From contig JAKTNV010000010.1 of assembly GCA_022747635.1 (NCBI GenBank), positions 46,288,027 to 46,352,026 of the forward strand: a stretch of 64,000 nucleotides of DNA. The letters are read 5' to 3'. The notes under the pieces are model-generated. The model was not told where the DNA came from, did no database searches, and worked only from the letters and a program-made list of their open reading frames with translations. This stretch comes from Hetaerina americana. Taxonomy: Eukaryota; Arthropoda; Insecta; Odonata; Calopterygidae. Numbering within the stretch: position 1 is the first letter of the stretch; each line of letters starts with the position of its first letter. Shown here piece after piece: positions 18,881 through 33,000 of the stretch. Made by a program: the position numbers and the translations under genes.

Positions 18881-21800
18881 GACCAATAATACATGTGGAA
18901 CTAGAGTCGAATGGCATTCGGGAACGAGCAGTGTAAAGGAGAACCACATTAATCAACAACATTGAGCCAAAATCTGGCTATTGGTGTGAAATATGCCATG
19001 AGAAAATGGAAAACATAACGTGCTTGTAAGAAAAGGAAAATTTGGACTAATTTGGTGAAATTAATATACATATAGGACTCAGCCCACCTTATTATTAGCA
19101 ATTGATTGAGTGCAATACCAAAACACTATTACCAAATCACATAGCCTTGGATTTGAAGGTACTTCAAATAAATTTTTTCTGATATACTATATTGCGGAAA
19201 ATCTGTCACTTAACAGGAAATGTATGCGTATAATACGTTTTTCATGAATTTTAAGAAGTACATATACTGCGTTCATTAATAAAATTTGTTCCTTTCGAAG
19301 ACAATGAAGATGCAAGAAATTAAGCATGGAAACCTTATTATTTTCTAAAACTTAGTTTAGTGACAACATATTCTTGATACAAACTTTGATTAAACTACCC
19401 TATTCATCTCTATTTTTAATTTAAGATTCAGACAGACATAGCCTATTAAATATTTAAATTACTCGCAATCAAATTATCTAACCGAAAGAGTCATTTGTGC
19501 CTCTTTCGGTGAGAATTTTGGGACTACTACAGGAATAAACAACTGGGGATTATTGGAATATTTTGAGATTTTCTTCGAAAAGTAAATTTTTCTTTTTAAT
19601 TAGGTGATTAAACTTTTTATTATGATTTTTATTTGGAAATTATAAGATATTTTACAATTTTTAATTTATCAAGAGGGGAAGAATGGATTTCAGACCGACC
19701 AAAATGGACTCATCAAAAGAAGAGATTTTTTATGTATAATGTTGATATTATATGGAACTTTAATTTCAATTTAAAAAAATTTTAAAGTGCTACATGATAT
19801 TATTCAAAGGTACTGAGTTATCTTCATGTTTATAGATATATTTTAAAACATTTGTATTTAAACCATCAAACCCATATTGTAAAGCAACATTATCTATTAG
19901 CATGATCAAAATCAAAAATAGATTGAAACTAAATGGGTGAATTAATTATATTTTGGTAGTAACGCGGTGACGCAGAAATCAATGGAAGAACTAAATATTC
20001 TGTAGAAAATAACGGAGTGTTTAATTACCAGAAAATGGTATCCTTCTTCAGTATTCCCTACTAGCTAATAAGGGCGAATAAAATGTTCGGTAGAGCTTAC
20101 AGCAATTAACATATTCCTCAAATAATACTCTACGCATGGTTTAGTGCATGGAATTAATTATGGTAGAAGGTATGGTACAAGGAACAACTACGGCCACAAA
20201 ATTCGTAGAATATAACATTTCGACTGCAGGATACCTAAGATTTTACACTAAATAAGTCAGTTATTTTACAAAAGATTAGTAAAATTTCAAGAGAAGTGCG
20301 TGCGTATTACCATTGTTTTTCATAAAGTAAATTCATAAAACATATTTATGCAATTAACTTTATTCATTTATATTATTTGCATGGCAACCCAAGATTTTAC
20401 ACTCATCGCTATGAGCATCGCTTTCCTACACTACCAATTTTATTGAATTTTCTTATGGTATTTTTTTTTCTTTTTAACTCTTCCTTCAGCTAAGATTCTG
20501 ACTCTGCTCCTTTTCAGATTGCTTCACTGCGCGTTTCTCCAAGTTTTCATTTTAGAGCCGAGGTGAAAATTTCATGTTTTTTCTCCAGTAGGCCATTTTT
20601 CCATTCAATGCCGTAAAGCATGGCGCGAATGAGAGGCTGGAAAGACCCACGCGCTTATCGTCACACGTTAATTAATATACCATGAAAACAAATGACTATG
20701 GCATCATCTTAAGAGATTTGTCTCATTCAAGTATCTTTCTCATCCCCTGTTTCTTCTTTTTTATTGTAAAAAAAACGCCTAAAGAGCGGCATCACTCAGT
20801 CTAAGCTAGACAAACATCCTAAACTGAGCAGAAAATTCACGCAGAAAGCGTTGAGTGACCAAGAGTTACGCAATGCAACAGTTTGTGAGGCAAGCGCAAT
20901 GTGAGGCAAAAGTTTGTTAAAACTGATTCTCAAAATGTGCAGAATAAAGATAATTTATTATATTTTATACGTAATCTTGAAAAGTGAAGTGAAATTGAAA
21001 TTAAGTACTTATTGAATTCACCTGACAACCAAAGGAGTTGCTTTAGATGTATTATGGACATGTCCCGTATTGCAGTAACATTTAATACAAAGTCAGCACC
21101 TAAAAATCAGAGTTTTTCGTTATTTAATCTCAAATCACTAATATTTACATAAAAAATCCTCCAGAAATTATTATTGTGCCTTATTTTTTATCCTTAATAT
21201 GTCCTGTCAGGTATATACTACCTGATTATCATCACCTGTGATCTCTAATAAATTCAAACGGCTCTCGAAAACCTTTTTCAATATAGAAAAAAAAATGTTA
21301 TCAACAGGGGAAACTGTTACAATTTGGCAGTTTCCAAGGTGGTAACATACATTCAATGCACAGTCGGGCCTATAATTTTACACACATATGCGTAATTTTC
21401 ATGTACATATTTGGATCTTTTCTAAAGCATATTTAAACTGTCTTGAAAGGGCTCAAATAGTCCCAAAGATAGACCGTTCCAGTTAATGAGTGTAAAGTTG
21501 AGAAATAAACTTTTTTATAATAGTTTTTTGCGCCTTACCTATTACCTTGGACTCATGATAATATCATCATATAATGTCATAATTTCCCACACCCTTCTCA
21601 CACCCACAAGTTTCTATAGTGTCATTTAACGAAAAATTTCTTCCTTCAGGTAAAAATATAGAATTTTTACCAAAAAAACAATGATATCTATTGAAATTAC
21701 CACTGTGAAAGGGCATATCAACCGATCTTCTTTTATTCTGAAAATTTGTTTATATTTATTTTGCGTAGCTAACTAGTTTTGAACGATTGTTTTCGTAGTG

Positions 21801-24190
21801 TACATGATTGATATACAGGTCGTGTATATAGGTCGTTTGCGGGTGCCTCGGCGTTGGTATTAGAATATTATTGATAATGCGCTCCGTAACGGACACGAAA
21901 TCGTTGACAAAACGTCAGCAATGACATGTCAGTAGGTTATTAATCAGTTTTTATCCGTATAAAAAACCTCTTCATAGTCAGTAGTCACCAATGGCTTCAT
22001 TTATGTAATCATTAATATAAATGTTTTATTTTTACATGCTTTTTAATCACATAATATAATTTAAGAGCTTAATGTCGTAAGCTTATAATTGGCGTAGTTA
22101 TTGCATTACAACATTTCTTGAGATGAACGGACACAGAAAAACTTAAACGGTCCTCAGAGACCTTTTAAACTTAAAAAATTACTTTTTGATTCATTTATTT
22201 TTAGTTATCTTCAAGAATTCTTACATTTCAAGTTTTGCCAAAGTATCTTAACGTATAAAATGCGTGAAAATATGGCTGTCAAAATTTTCATTATAATTCC
22301 AAACAAACGCACTTCGTCATACCTTTCGCTCTGGGCAAATTGTGGTTTTGTTCGAATTATTAAAAAGTCAGAAGAAAGCTTCATAACTAATAGTCAACAT
22401 CTTTTGTTGAAACTTTCCTTACCCTCGCGTTAAATAAATGTATATTCTCTATAAAATTCCTCCAAAAATTATTTTTTGCTACATCTTTAATTGGTAACCC
22501 TGAATTATAATTCCCGATATACCGATTCTTTCCTTTTCCAATACTACGACACTAACTGCCTCTTTGTAAATTCCATGAATGTGAATTAGATAATAGATGT
22601 TGATGTTGATAAGTGTTAATACATTTGATGTTGTTGTTATTAATAAATGTACTAAGTGGCATACCGAATCAGTTAACATTATATGTTCATAAAATGTCTT
22701 GATACTATATTGTTTAACATACATGATGGGCTGATGGAAAGGTTTCATGGTTCGAGAAACAAATATTGGAAATGTTTCGTTTCGACAAAAGTAGAGGGGT
22801 AAAACTTGATCAAGTAAAAGTATGGTAGTATTGCAGTAGAAAAAAACTTTCAAATAATAGGGCATAACTAATGTATTTAATAGTAGCCCAACGTACAGGA
22901 GACTTTTATAATGCCAATTATATTGACATTTAAAAAATCTAAATTACATTAAGTTAAACGCTCATGTACTTAATCCATTTGATTCACGTTCTAAATATTC
23001 ATTGACATCTACTTCAAGGTTCACTATGCCTGTAACATTTTACCTCCATTATCTACCTTTTCCTTATTTAACCTAAAATTTTTATCTGTTGTTCCTGTTA
23101 CATATTGATTTATTTCCTATTTATTTTTCTTCATAATAAAACCAAAAGACTCCAATCTGTGCACTCACACCATCATATACTTACTTAATATTTGTCTTAT
23201 AAAATTCCATTTATTAGTTATTGATATTTTGTCTTGATTAATTATTTTCCTATTTTTCCATTGGTTTACTAAATGTTGTCCAAAATAATTTAAGATAAGC
23301 GTAATGTTTCAAAATAGCCCTCCTTAAAAATCTCGTCTATTTACTATTCTGTATCTTCATCTCGCATCGCAATACGGTTCTGTAATGCACTTTGCAATAA
23401 AAGCAATGTAGATTTTGAGGGGATAGTTATATCCTGATCATTTGAATTAGGAGTGATTTAATCATCGAAGCTTGTTACTGTCATTTCTATTCTTTTTAGC
23501 CAAGTCTCTCTTTGATTTATAATAAAAATACAGCACAAAAAATATTTTCCTCTACCTATGATTAGCTACAAATTTTACCTAATGATAAGTCTTCTATCTA
23601 CTATTACGTACATTTTGGTTTTTTTTATCATCAAACAAGGAGAAGAAAACATTTATAGATTTGCTCCAATCAGACGCAAAATCTCTACTCAATATACTAT
23701 TTATTAATAGGATTTACAGATTTATAAACGCTCATTTTTCACCTCATCGTAATGCTCTTATCAGATTAATTTCTGCTTATAACGTTCCCTTTTGTGATTA
23801 ATTCATCCTTTACCTTTCATCTGATTCCCTCATATTTATACACCACTGGCGGGATAAGTTAAGCAAATGTTTTTTTACGCCTGAAGAGTTGGTTTCATGT
23901 ATTTCATAGATTTCTATTCCATCCATCTATTTGAAGTTATCAAAACAATTTTTATATTAATATTACTTCTAACTAATGCATTAAACCTTTTTAAATCGTG
24001 CAATTGAAGACTGCTTAAAACATAATTTCCGTATGAATGTATGGGAAAAGTGATTTTTAGAACAAAGAGCGGTAAATTTAAGTGCTCGCAATAGAATGCG
24101 TAGTGCTAAAGAAATTAAACCAATAGTCACCTCAGGAGATCAAATATTTCCACTCGTAAATTTTACATTACTTTTGGAATTACTTTCCCT
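18881..24190. other. Long AT-rich stretch, no gene recognised
   Basis: About 5.3 kb with no recognisable coding sequence. The longest frame is 128 codons on the minus strand (22479-22865); it is rich in Ile, Leu and Tyr and matches nothing I know. A TATAAAA at 21958 with TCAGT 20 bases downstream is too close for a standard core promoter. No RNA gene is seen. Confidence 0.45.
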
Positions 24191-25690
24191 TGCTCTCTAT
24201 CTCTCTCTCTCTCTGGCAAATTTTTACCGCACATAAGAATCGCTTAGTGCGTGTTGATTTGCAGTTGGCTCCGTTCATATTTTATCCCCTCAAGTGCTCT
24301 CTTCCACGGTGGCCCCACAATTGGTTCAGTTGCCCACCCGAGGCAGGGTAAACATCTCCCCATCCCTCCACATCCACACGCACCATCCCCTCCCCCATCT
24401 CCGCGCCCCGCGGCCACTCGAAAAACGACCTATTTCAACCTTTTCCGCCATTTCCCGTAGATGCCATAACCCTCTCCTATTCCGGTCTCCATCCTACTCC
24501 TTCCCGAGCACCATTCCCCTCCCGTTCCTTCCGTATCCCTCCAACCTCCACGGGTGTTCCTCTTTCCACTCCCATCCCCGACACCACATCCCTTCCTCCA
24601 TCCTCTCTCTCCGCATCCCCTAATCCCTAACCCTCCGCCCGAGAGAAAAAGGGATCCAATTTCTCCCATTCTCATTCATTCCCTAGCATTCTTCTCCTCC
24701 TCACCCTCCATCACGGCTTCACATCTCTTCCCTCTCCCCTATCATGCTCCTTCCCCAACGACTTGTCCCCCTCTTCCCCCTCTTACTTCGCTCATTCCAA
24801 AACTCAATGCCGTAGAGAGAGAGATCCCTCCTATTCCTTAGGATATTAAAAAATTAATCCACCCTCTTCGTGAGTGAGGGAGGGAAAAAGAGACAGAGAG
24901 ACAGAGAGAGAAGAAAGAGTTTAGGAGGGTTTCACGGAGAGCTGGCGGTTTGGGGAAAGGGCTCAATTTTTTCCCCTGCAGCTTTCCAGCTTTTTCCAAG
25001 AGTGGAGGCAGTCTGGGGAGGAGGGAAAGGAGAGAAGGGGTCGAGCGGCGGGAGAGAGTGAAAGAGGGGGTTGGTATGGGTGGAGAGAAATGTGGGGAGG
25101 GGATGGGGAGCATGTCTGCGTTTGGATCCCACATCATTGTGTAGCCCCAACCAATTGTCTCCACCAGAGCTCTGCGGATCGCAACAATGCCCCTTGTATC
25201 TTGTTGCACCGCCGCGGTGGTCTCTCGGATTCGGGCTCTGTGCGGCAGTGGAAGGAGGTGGGGGGGTCTCCGAGGGGCGATTGACGAAGGGGGGGGGGGA
25301 AGGGGGAGGTGGGTATCATTCAATTTTTCTGAATGCTCGTCGGTGCCGCGTCCGCGGTCGGTTCGTCGTCAACGCTGACGAGCTCTCCCGCCCGTTCGAA
25401 TGGATAAAGGCTCATCGTTGAAAAATCGACGAGACCGGTGAAACGTTACGGTTGGGCAGAGACAATTAGGGGGAAAAGTGGGAGGTTTTGGGGAGTGATA
25501 GTGTGCATAAAAGAGGGTGGTCGGGATCGCTGGAAAATTCTCCCAATCCCCCCCCCTCTCCCCCGACTAACAAAAGTCTTACTCCATCCCTCTCCAGAAA
25601 TACCGCATTGACTGCGAGCGGTTTGTCGTTTCTCGCGTAAAAAAAAGTAAACCCTGGAGCGAAGCATACTATTTTTCTCCCTCCTCGCAT
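24191..25690. other. GC-rich island with strand-switching purine skew
   Basis: Starts with a (CT)n tract, is C/T-dominated at about 24320-24840, switches to G/A-dominated at about 24870-25310 (including a G10 run), and contains a CpG-dense segment at about 25140-25440. Many overlapping Pro/Ser- or Gly/Arg-rich frames result from this composition. A CpG-island promoter is possible for the CpG-dense part. Homopurine-homopyrimidine tracts of this length can adopt triplex structures. Confidence 0.45.
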
Positions 25691-28600
25691 CAATCATGCG
25701 TTACACATATAGATTTCATGTATTCATATGCACACTATATATCGGAGCAATAAAATAAGTATTAAAGCGTAAAGCTTTGTCCAGTGAGACGTGGAACTCT
25801 GAATGTGAAGCGTCATGATCACGATAAAAATACGTCCATGAAAAGACGCTGGTACGTTTGCAAAAACAATTCGGAAAATGTCGGCCGCAATCTTGAGAAT
25901 TCATCAACGTTTCCGGATTCCGCAGATTAAAAACATTATTTATTTCAAGTAGCGATACGGAACAATAAAAAAATGTGGTTTTAATTTTTTCCCTTTTTTT
26001 TAAATGGGGATATTAATTTGATTGACTCGCGGATATGCTAAAACAGCTGCTTGTTATTTGTAAATTTGTTGAAATATATGTAAATTATGTCTTGAAACAG
26101 ATTTTTTTACAATTTTACTTATTGTAGAAGCTATGTAGTGGCAATATGACGTATTTATGTAATATAGCATGTAACAGCTTATTAAAAGTTGGGGCTTAGC
26201 TACATCTCTTTTAGCATGGGTAAAAGATTACCGTCTGACATATGAAATAAATTGCAATTAAGTCTAAAACGGCTACGCACGATACGAACATTGAAAATAT
26301 TTCTTATCCGAATTAACTGTTGCTCATTCTTCATGAAAATTTACGTTGATTTTACTGAACGAGAAAATTTAATTTAAAGTTTGTATATAAGGTGAATTTT
26401 TTTAATGAGGTACAATTTTTTACAATTCACCTCGAAAAAAAAATTTCATTTTCACGATGAAAATTTCACATGCTGAAAGGAAGGTTATTAATTGAAGGGG
26501 AACCGTTTTAGTTACTAATTCACGTCTTGATAATTCCACTAAAACGTATGAATTCATAAATGGCCTTGAAGTAAAACGCATTGAAATTTTAGCATCAAAT
26601 GATAAAGGAATAGACTGTCCAACACTTCCAATTTTTTTATAAATCCTTTATAAATCATCCTCGCATTCATTGTGTAAAAGAGGATTTGAGTTCCTCACCA
26701 AACAAAACGTCTCTGGTATCTCTGTAAAGCCTAAATTTACAATCTAAAGAGGTAAATTATCATTTCTCTGTCGTTATTACTTCATCATTTTGAGGAGTTC
26801 GAGTTCCCAATTATGAACCACGGTGAATTCATATTAAACTTTAATTTTTTGGATGCATTAAATATTTATGTCTCTTTATACACTAGTGGTTCATAAATAA
26901 ACGTACGAGACTAATAATAAATTCCTGAGATGGATAATCAAATCTACATAAAGCTAAAGATTGGAGTGAAAACAACCCCCAGCTTTCATACCATTTTAAA
27001 CCAAATTGTGGAAGGCGTTCAAAAAATCGAGACATAATGTATGAAGGATACGAGGGTGCACACGTTCTCACAAGTGTGAGGATGGAATGAGTAGCATCAG
27101 GAGGCAGACAGGAAAGGGAAGGGAATTGGGAAAACGGAAGGGTGGATATGAAAAAATGATATGCATTCAGTCGCACAAAAGCTATGCAGAGCGGCGGTTC
27201 GGGCATTATTCCTCTTTTTAAGCCCCTTACATCACGGAGATCTCTCTTAACCTTTCCAAACCCACCCGAATCCGACCCATCTCGTTCAGGCCCTTTGTTT
27301 CCAAAAATGCTGCCTTCACTTCACTCAGTTCTCTTCCCTCTGGGTAGAGAGCAATAGTCTTATACTCCTAACGCATAGTAAATATTCAAGAAGTCATTAT
27401 CAGACTAGGACTCGGGATTTTGAAAATGCCACGCCACCGCTCTCTATTGAATCCTCAATACACAAATGCATTTTCATTTTAGATCGATACCATGAACACA
27501 CCACTCAAAAATACGTTAGCATAAAATACATTGATACTTGCTTCTTCGATAGCAAATTTTCAAAATCAAAGAAGAACTGCGGTGATGTTTTGAATCTTTT
27601 GAGTACATCTAGGGATGCACACAACTGAATCTATTATTTCATTAAAATCTAACTTCTAATGCATTAAGAAAAATTGGTATTTATGGTTTTCTTGTAATTC
27701 GTGAAAGTTCTAAATCAATTTGCACACCATAATCAATATAAACACATTATATTTATTGATACAAACTAAATCATGCTCTATTCATGGTCATTCGGAAGAA
27801 ATTAATAATATTATATCGAGTCTGATGTGATAACATTTTAATTTTTGAATGACATTCGTTACTGCAAAGTATGCGTCCTGTGTACGGCACAAAAATTCTC
27901 TTTTACAGACATTTAATGCCGTTCATTCTTAAATCGGGAGTGACATTAGATTGAACGCTCATAAAATTGTCATTTTGTGCTCCTCAATTATATTCTTGTG
28001 AATTAGAATACGAAATTACTTTATGGAATCTTATCAACAATAATAATTAGGGTCACGAATGATCCCGTAAGCTTAAATTTCTGAAGACCGTACAGTCCTG
28101 CATGATTGGGAAGACATTCCATCATCTTCCGAATTAATTATCAAGGAGAGGCAAACAGAGAAGACTGGAACAGGTGACTTATGATGATTTTCTCACCAAG
28201 CCTAACATGCCACAAACCCCTTTGGAAAGTCATAAATTTTGGTTTTTAAAAAGGAAAGTACTTGGATGACAAGGTCAATATGGATGCTATTTGGCACAAT
28301 ATTGATCAACTTATAAATACGATTTAATCACTTACAACATTTAGGAAAATAATTCACATGCAAAATAAGGACGAAAATTATCGCCTGAAACACTATGAAT
28401 TTCACATTCGAAGGTGAAACATGTACGTTGTAAAGTTAGGATTTGAAACATGTGGTACACGAAGCATGTACGAAAGACTTAACCGAAACGAAGGATAAAC
28501 TAGTATGAAAATATAAGGGGCACCAAGAGAGTCATTTTAATCTCACGCAAGTTTAAGGATGTAGATGAGGCCTCAATGAGGAGAAGAATATAAGCAAAGG

Positions 28601-29895
28601 AGAGGAGAGAAAGCGAATCTCCCTCGAAAACATGACCCAAAATTGCAGGTGCAAGAATTATACAAAACTACTCCCGGAAACGGGATAAATAATTACGATG
28701 AATGTCAAATTCCTGTTATTACACATTTAAATCCTGTAGTAGATTTTAATGAAGTATACAGATGTAATTATATTATATATATAATTTTGTAAACGTATAG
28801 CATTGATTAAACGTTAGATTCGTTTCGTTTAAAGTTACGGTTTGGAAATGACTAAGGGTTGACTGTAATTCATAGCATTATTGATTTCAATTACAGCGTT
28901 TATTGATTTTTGATTTCAATTACAGCGTTGTTCGCAAATCACAACCAGATGGTAAGGGAAAGGAAGTTAATCTTGTATCTACCTCTTAACTTTCGGAGTG
29001 TTGCGGAGTGTGTTAGGAATTCAACAATTAGAGTTATTGAAATAAATTAGAATTGGTTTTCATTTTGAGGAAGTTAAAATATTTGTACAAGATTGTCGCC
29101 CGTAAGTCCATGTTCTACTTGTTAAGCTGTAGTATAATCTGAAGTGAGGCTAAATTATTAATATTATTTGATAATTTTCCGATTAAGGTAGGTTTGTGAT
29201 GCACACAACTGCTACAAAAATATTTTTTCTCCTAACAAAACATAATCTAATATCCTATGCTACAACAAGTTTCTTTTAATCTTTGAGTATGTACTTCCTC
29301 CCTCCCTTCATCCCGTCTAGCATCCCTATCCATTTTCCTGCCCTATTCTCGTTTGCTTGATATTCTCCCCTCTATTAGTCTTCAACATCCCAATGCCGAT
29401 GATTTATGTATGCCAATATGGTTTTCATCTATTTTTCCTACCTCATTATGATTTCTTCCAATTATCCCCTCTTTTGCCCCACCATACCTAGCACTTCCTC
29501 ATTTGTTTTCCTTTCCGTCCAATTCAGCAGATTACTCTGTTCAACTAACTATCGCGGCGCCTCCCATCGTTACTTGGATCTGTACATTTTCTTTATTCTT
29601 CTGCCTGGGTTATTGCTGAAATATGATCCATTCTCACAGTCTTAATATGCGCATATGCGTAAAGCTTTATCTGTCCATGGGATTAGATATGAAGTACGTA
29701 CTCCGCAGCTTTTAGATTTTCTTCCGCACTGCGCTCCTCTGGCTACTGATATTTTCTCCAGTTGTAATCTCCGAGCAAAAGTAAAATCCTCCACCAGAAA
29801 TGACACTAAAGTTGAGCAAACTCAGGCATTTTCATATTATTACATAAGTTATCTCGCCGTAAATTTGGTTCGATTACTCATTCAAACACACAGAG
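25691..29895. other. AT-rich DNA, no gene recognised
   Basis: Mostly AT-rich with short open frames (107 codons on the minus strand at 26883-27206 is the largest). A small tandem duplication of TGATTTCAATTACAGCGTT lies at about 28880-28930. No coding motif or RNA gene is recognised. Confidence 0.45.
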
Positions 29896-29899
29896 GTGG

Positions 29900-30081
29900 G
29901 TTTTAAATCAATTTCTCAATATAACTCTCGGCAGTGGTTTCAAATTTGATTATGATATGGTATCATATGATATGGTATCGTATCGTATATCTATTTATCT
30001 ATTCACGCATATCGAACGATACCAAACCATGATCAAATTTGAAACCACTACTGAGAGTTATCTTTAGAAATTAATTTAAAA
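29900..30081. mobile_element. Foldback / MITE-like inverted repeat
   Basis: Two arms of about 65 bp face each other (29900-29965 and 30016-30081), sharing TTTTAAAT(C/T)AATTTCT, TAACTCTC and GTGGTTTCAAATTTGAT with few mismatches, around a centre rich in TATCATA/TATCGTA words. It has no coding capacity. A small non-autonomous DNA transposon is the simplest reading. I see no clear target-site duplication. Confidence 0.75.
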
Positions 30082-30089
30082 CTAGATAA

Positions 30090-33000
30090 ATTCTTCGCCT
30101 ACGCTGCTTCAACTGCTCTGTGAATTCGGTATTTCCTAATTTAAATATAAAGAAATATTTTAAATCAAAAGTTTGATTGGCAAAAGGATACATTTTTTCC
30201 TACAATAGATGCATTAATATAATAATCAGCTTAAATTGAATTATTTTGCTATGAGCAACGCATACTGGAACTACTTTGTACATTGTTAGATGAATAATCC
30301 TTGACTAACGAAATTATCACATATTCTAGCAAGAAAGTTTAACAAATTAACTCGCTTTACAGGATCACTAAGAACTCACTGACTTGATACCGAAACTACT
30401 TCTTAATAAACATTGGTCAAATTTCCAGGAAATTAGAATAATCGACACCATTTAAATATTTAGCTAATTATGTTGGAAAGATTATGAATGTCAACCATCA
30501 CTTTTACGAAGCTTATTCAACACGTAAGAGAATACGAATTAATAATATTTATTAAATAGCACTTCATATACTGCTGGAATAGTCATCTAAATCTTTCTAA
30601 TCCCTTCGTTGAATTCTCCGAGGCATTTCAGCGAAAATAGTCGATTTTTATGGTTTTTCGCGGTTCTTCAGTTAGGGAAACCAAAATATAAAATAAGAGT
30701 AGTAGGTACATTTAGTAAACAGAAGGGGCGAAAGGAAGTTGTGAACTATTAATTCTCTTGCCGTGGGTAGAAGAATAATTGCGAATGCAAAGCAGCAAAG
30801 AAGCATGGGAAAGGCTGATTGGAGGAGAGAGGAAATGAGGAGTTGGAGAACGCCTTTGGGGAAAGACGACTTGGAACGACATATCGAGCTGCGAGCAAGG
30901 GAAATTAAAATCGCGGAATTCGATTAATAAATGAAATTTGGGAGGGATCGCATTGTTTAGAGGCACGTCAAGGGTGAATATCATTAGTTCAAGTGAGGAC
31001 GTGGTGGGGGAGGGTAAAGCAGAGAGGTGACAGGCACAAAGATTGCAAGGAAATGGGCGTCGGAATGAGCTAAGCGTGAAATACGGAAATGGGGGTGTCA
31101 AACTGAGTCTAAAGGGAGCTCTTTTATCCCTTTTAGTGGAATAATTGTACTTCTGGTACCAATTCCCCTGAGAGATACAATTTTCCAGATTCCTTCGAAA
31201 GGTAGACAGACGAGAAGTATGCTTATGGCATTCCATAAACAAGGTAAATGAAACAGAAAGACACCTGATTGATATGTAGGTGGGGCATTTTGTTTGACTG
31301 TCTAAGGAGACACGGTAGACTGAGCAAAAAGAGCTTTGTAAGCATCAGGCAATTTACAGGCCGGAAGGCAAACAGGGTATGTGATTTATCCTTCGGGATC
31401 CATTCAAATAACTTGGTAATCATCTCTGCTGTATCATCACTAATCTTGAATATTTAATCTATTTAGCAATGGAAAGCCCATTAATCTACAGATGAAATAA
31501 AATATAATATCAATTATCCGTGTAAGATTAACCCAGTAGGCTCATGATGGGAAATTAGGATCAATTTTACCTAAATAGGAAGTATTTTATCATAATCGTA
31601 GGCTATTGATCCAATAGCTAATTTTTAGCAAAAGTTCACTGTAATTTAACAAAAAATAATACCATCCATCTCTATTATCACATCACCCAGCCTATATCTA
31701 ATTTTTTTTGTTTATCTCATGTCCTGCTTTCATCCATACAGTTATTTAGTAACGCATCGTGTCAACACTTGCCTATATATCTTTATCATCTTCTTCTTAT
31801 CACCAGATTACATAACCTTCCTGTCCACGCGCAGCTGAAAGGAATTATAAGTTAGTCACATTGCCGCCTCATTCAATTTTTATCACTCTTTAATAGCTTT
31901 TTAATCACAATGCTTCTTTTCTAAAATATTTCAAGCGTTCCCGTCCGGCAGCTTTACAATTATATCGCTATCAAATTAGATTTTAATCCTATTTAATCAT
32001 CAAAAATAGAAAAACAGCATTATAGTCTAAGGATAAAGTAGAATATCTTTCTATTTTACTTCATGTTAACACAGCCGCTATCCCTTCTCACATAAAAGTT
32101 TAATTTGCAGATACAAATTGATTAATTTGATTTTACTAACAAAATAAATGACAGTAGGATTCTTTTCAGCATTATAGTTCACTCTTATGAACCTCTCTCT
32201 TTCCTATTTTTTACCGTAAGAATAAGTGTCGCGTAATTCCTTGAGGTGAGGTTATTTTTGACGTATTTACTTCGGATAGATTATGCTGTAAATGTCGATG
32301 ATCTATCTTCTCCTGTTGCAAGCCATATTGATAACTTATAGGATATAACCTGGATGTAGATGATCCACTGATCGCCAAAATAAATGAGATATCATTACAG
32401 AAAACCTGCAGAAATCGAAAGTTGATAAAATAGGAGAAAAAATACGTAACCTGCAGTTAAATGCAAGCAGATGGAATGAGGGATAGTGGGCCACTTCAGC
32501 AACAAATATTAATCTGTGCTTGATGGTTCTAATTGGAATATTTTACCGGTAAGCTGAACACTTATTCGACCTTCCAGAATTCCACCATATATTATGTCAC
32601 TTCTTGAACAGTAGAAAATGTTTAATAGTTGTCTTTATTTCTCGATGGGATTTTACTCACTTATATGGCCAAAACTTAGTCGTAATGTCACTGAATAAAT
32701 TCTTCCCAAGTAAACGTATTAACATACAAGTTACTGAATTCATGAATGTTATCAATTCAGTTGTGTGAAATGCCCCAGATGACTTTTTCAGTTGAGTGCC
32801 TTCAATACTTTTCCAAATCCAAGGGAAATAAGTAACTTGGCTAACTCAACTTGTTCAAACGTTCAACAAATCCACAAATAGATATATATAGTATGCGTAG
32901 GTAATTGGATGCTGAATCCAGGGTTCTAATAAAAAATAATAACGCCCGGAAAACAAAGAAATATTTTTAGTATTTTTTTTAAGGTACTCTATCAAGAAAA

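Noticed and set aside
21958..21985. TATAAAA followed by TCAGT
   Set aside because: Only 22 bases separate the TATA start from the Inr A, shorter than the usual 30-31, and no coding or LTR context supports it.
22479..22865. 128-codon minus-strand frame
   Set aside because: No motif, hydrophobic AT-driven composition, and no supporting start context or neighbour.
24838..25323. 161-codon minus-strand frame and its many overlapping partners
   Set aside because: Composition artefact of a GA/CT-rich island; six frames are open together and none has a motif.
30712..31242. 176-codon minus-strand frame
   Set aside because: It coincides with a purine-rich patch; Pro/Ser/Phe-rich product without recognisable domain or conservation evidence.
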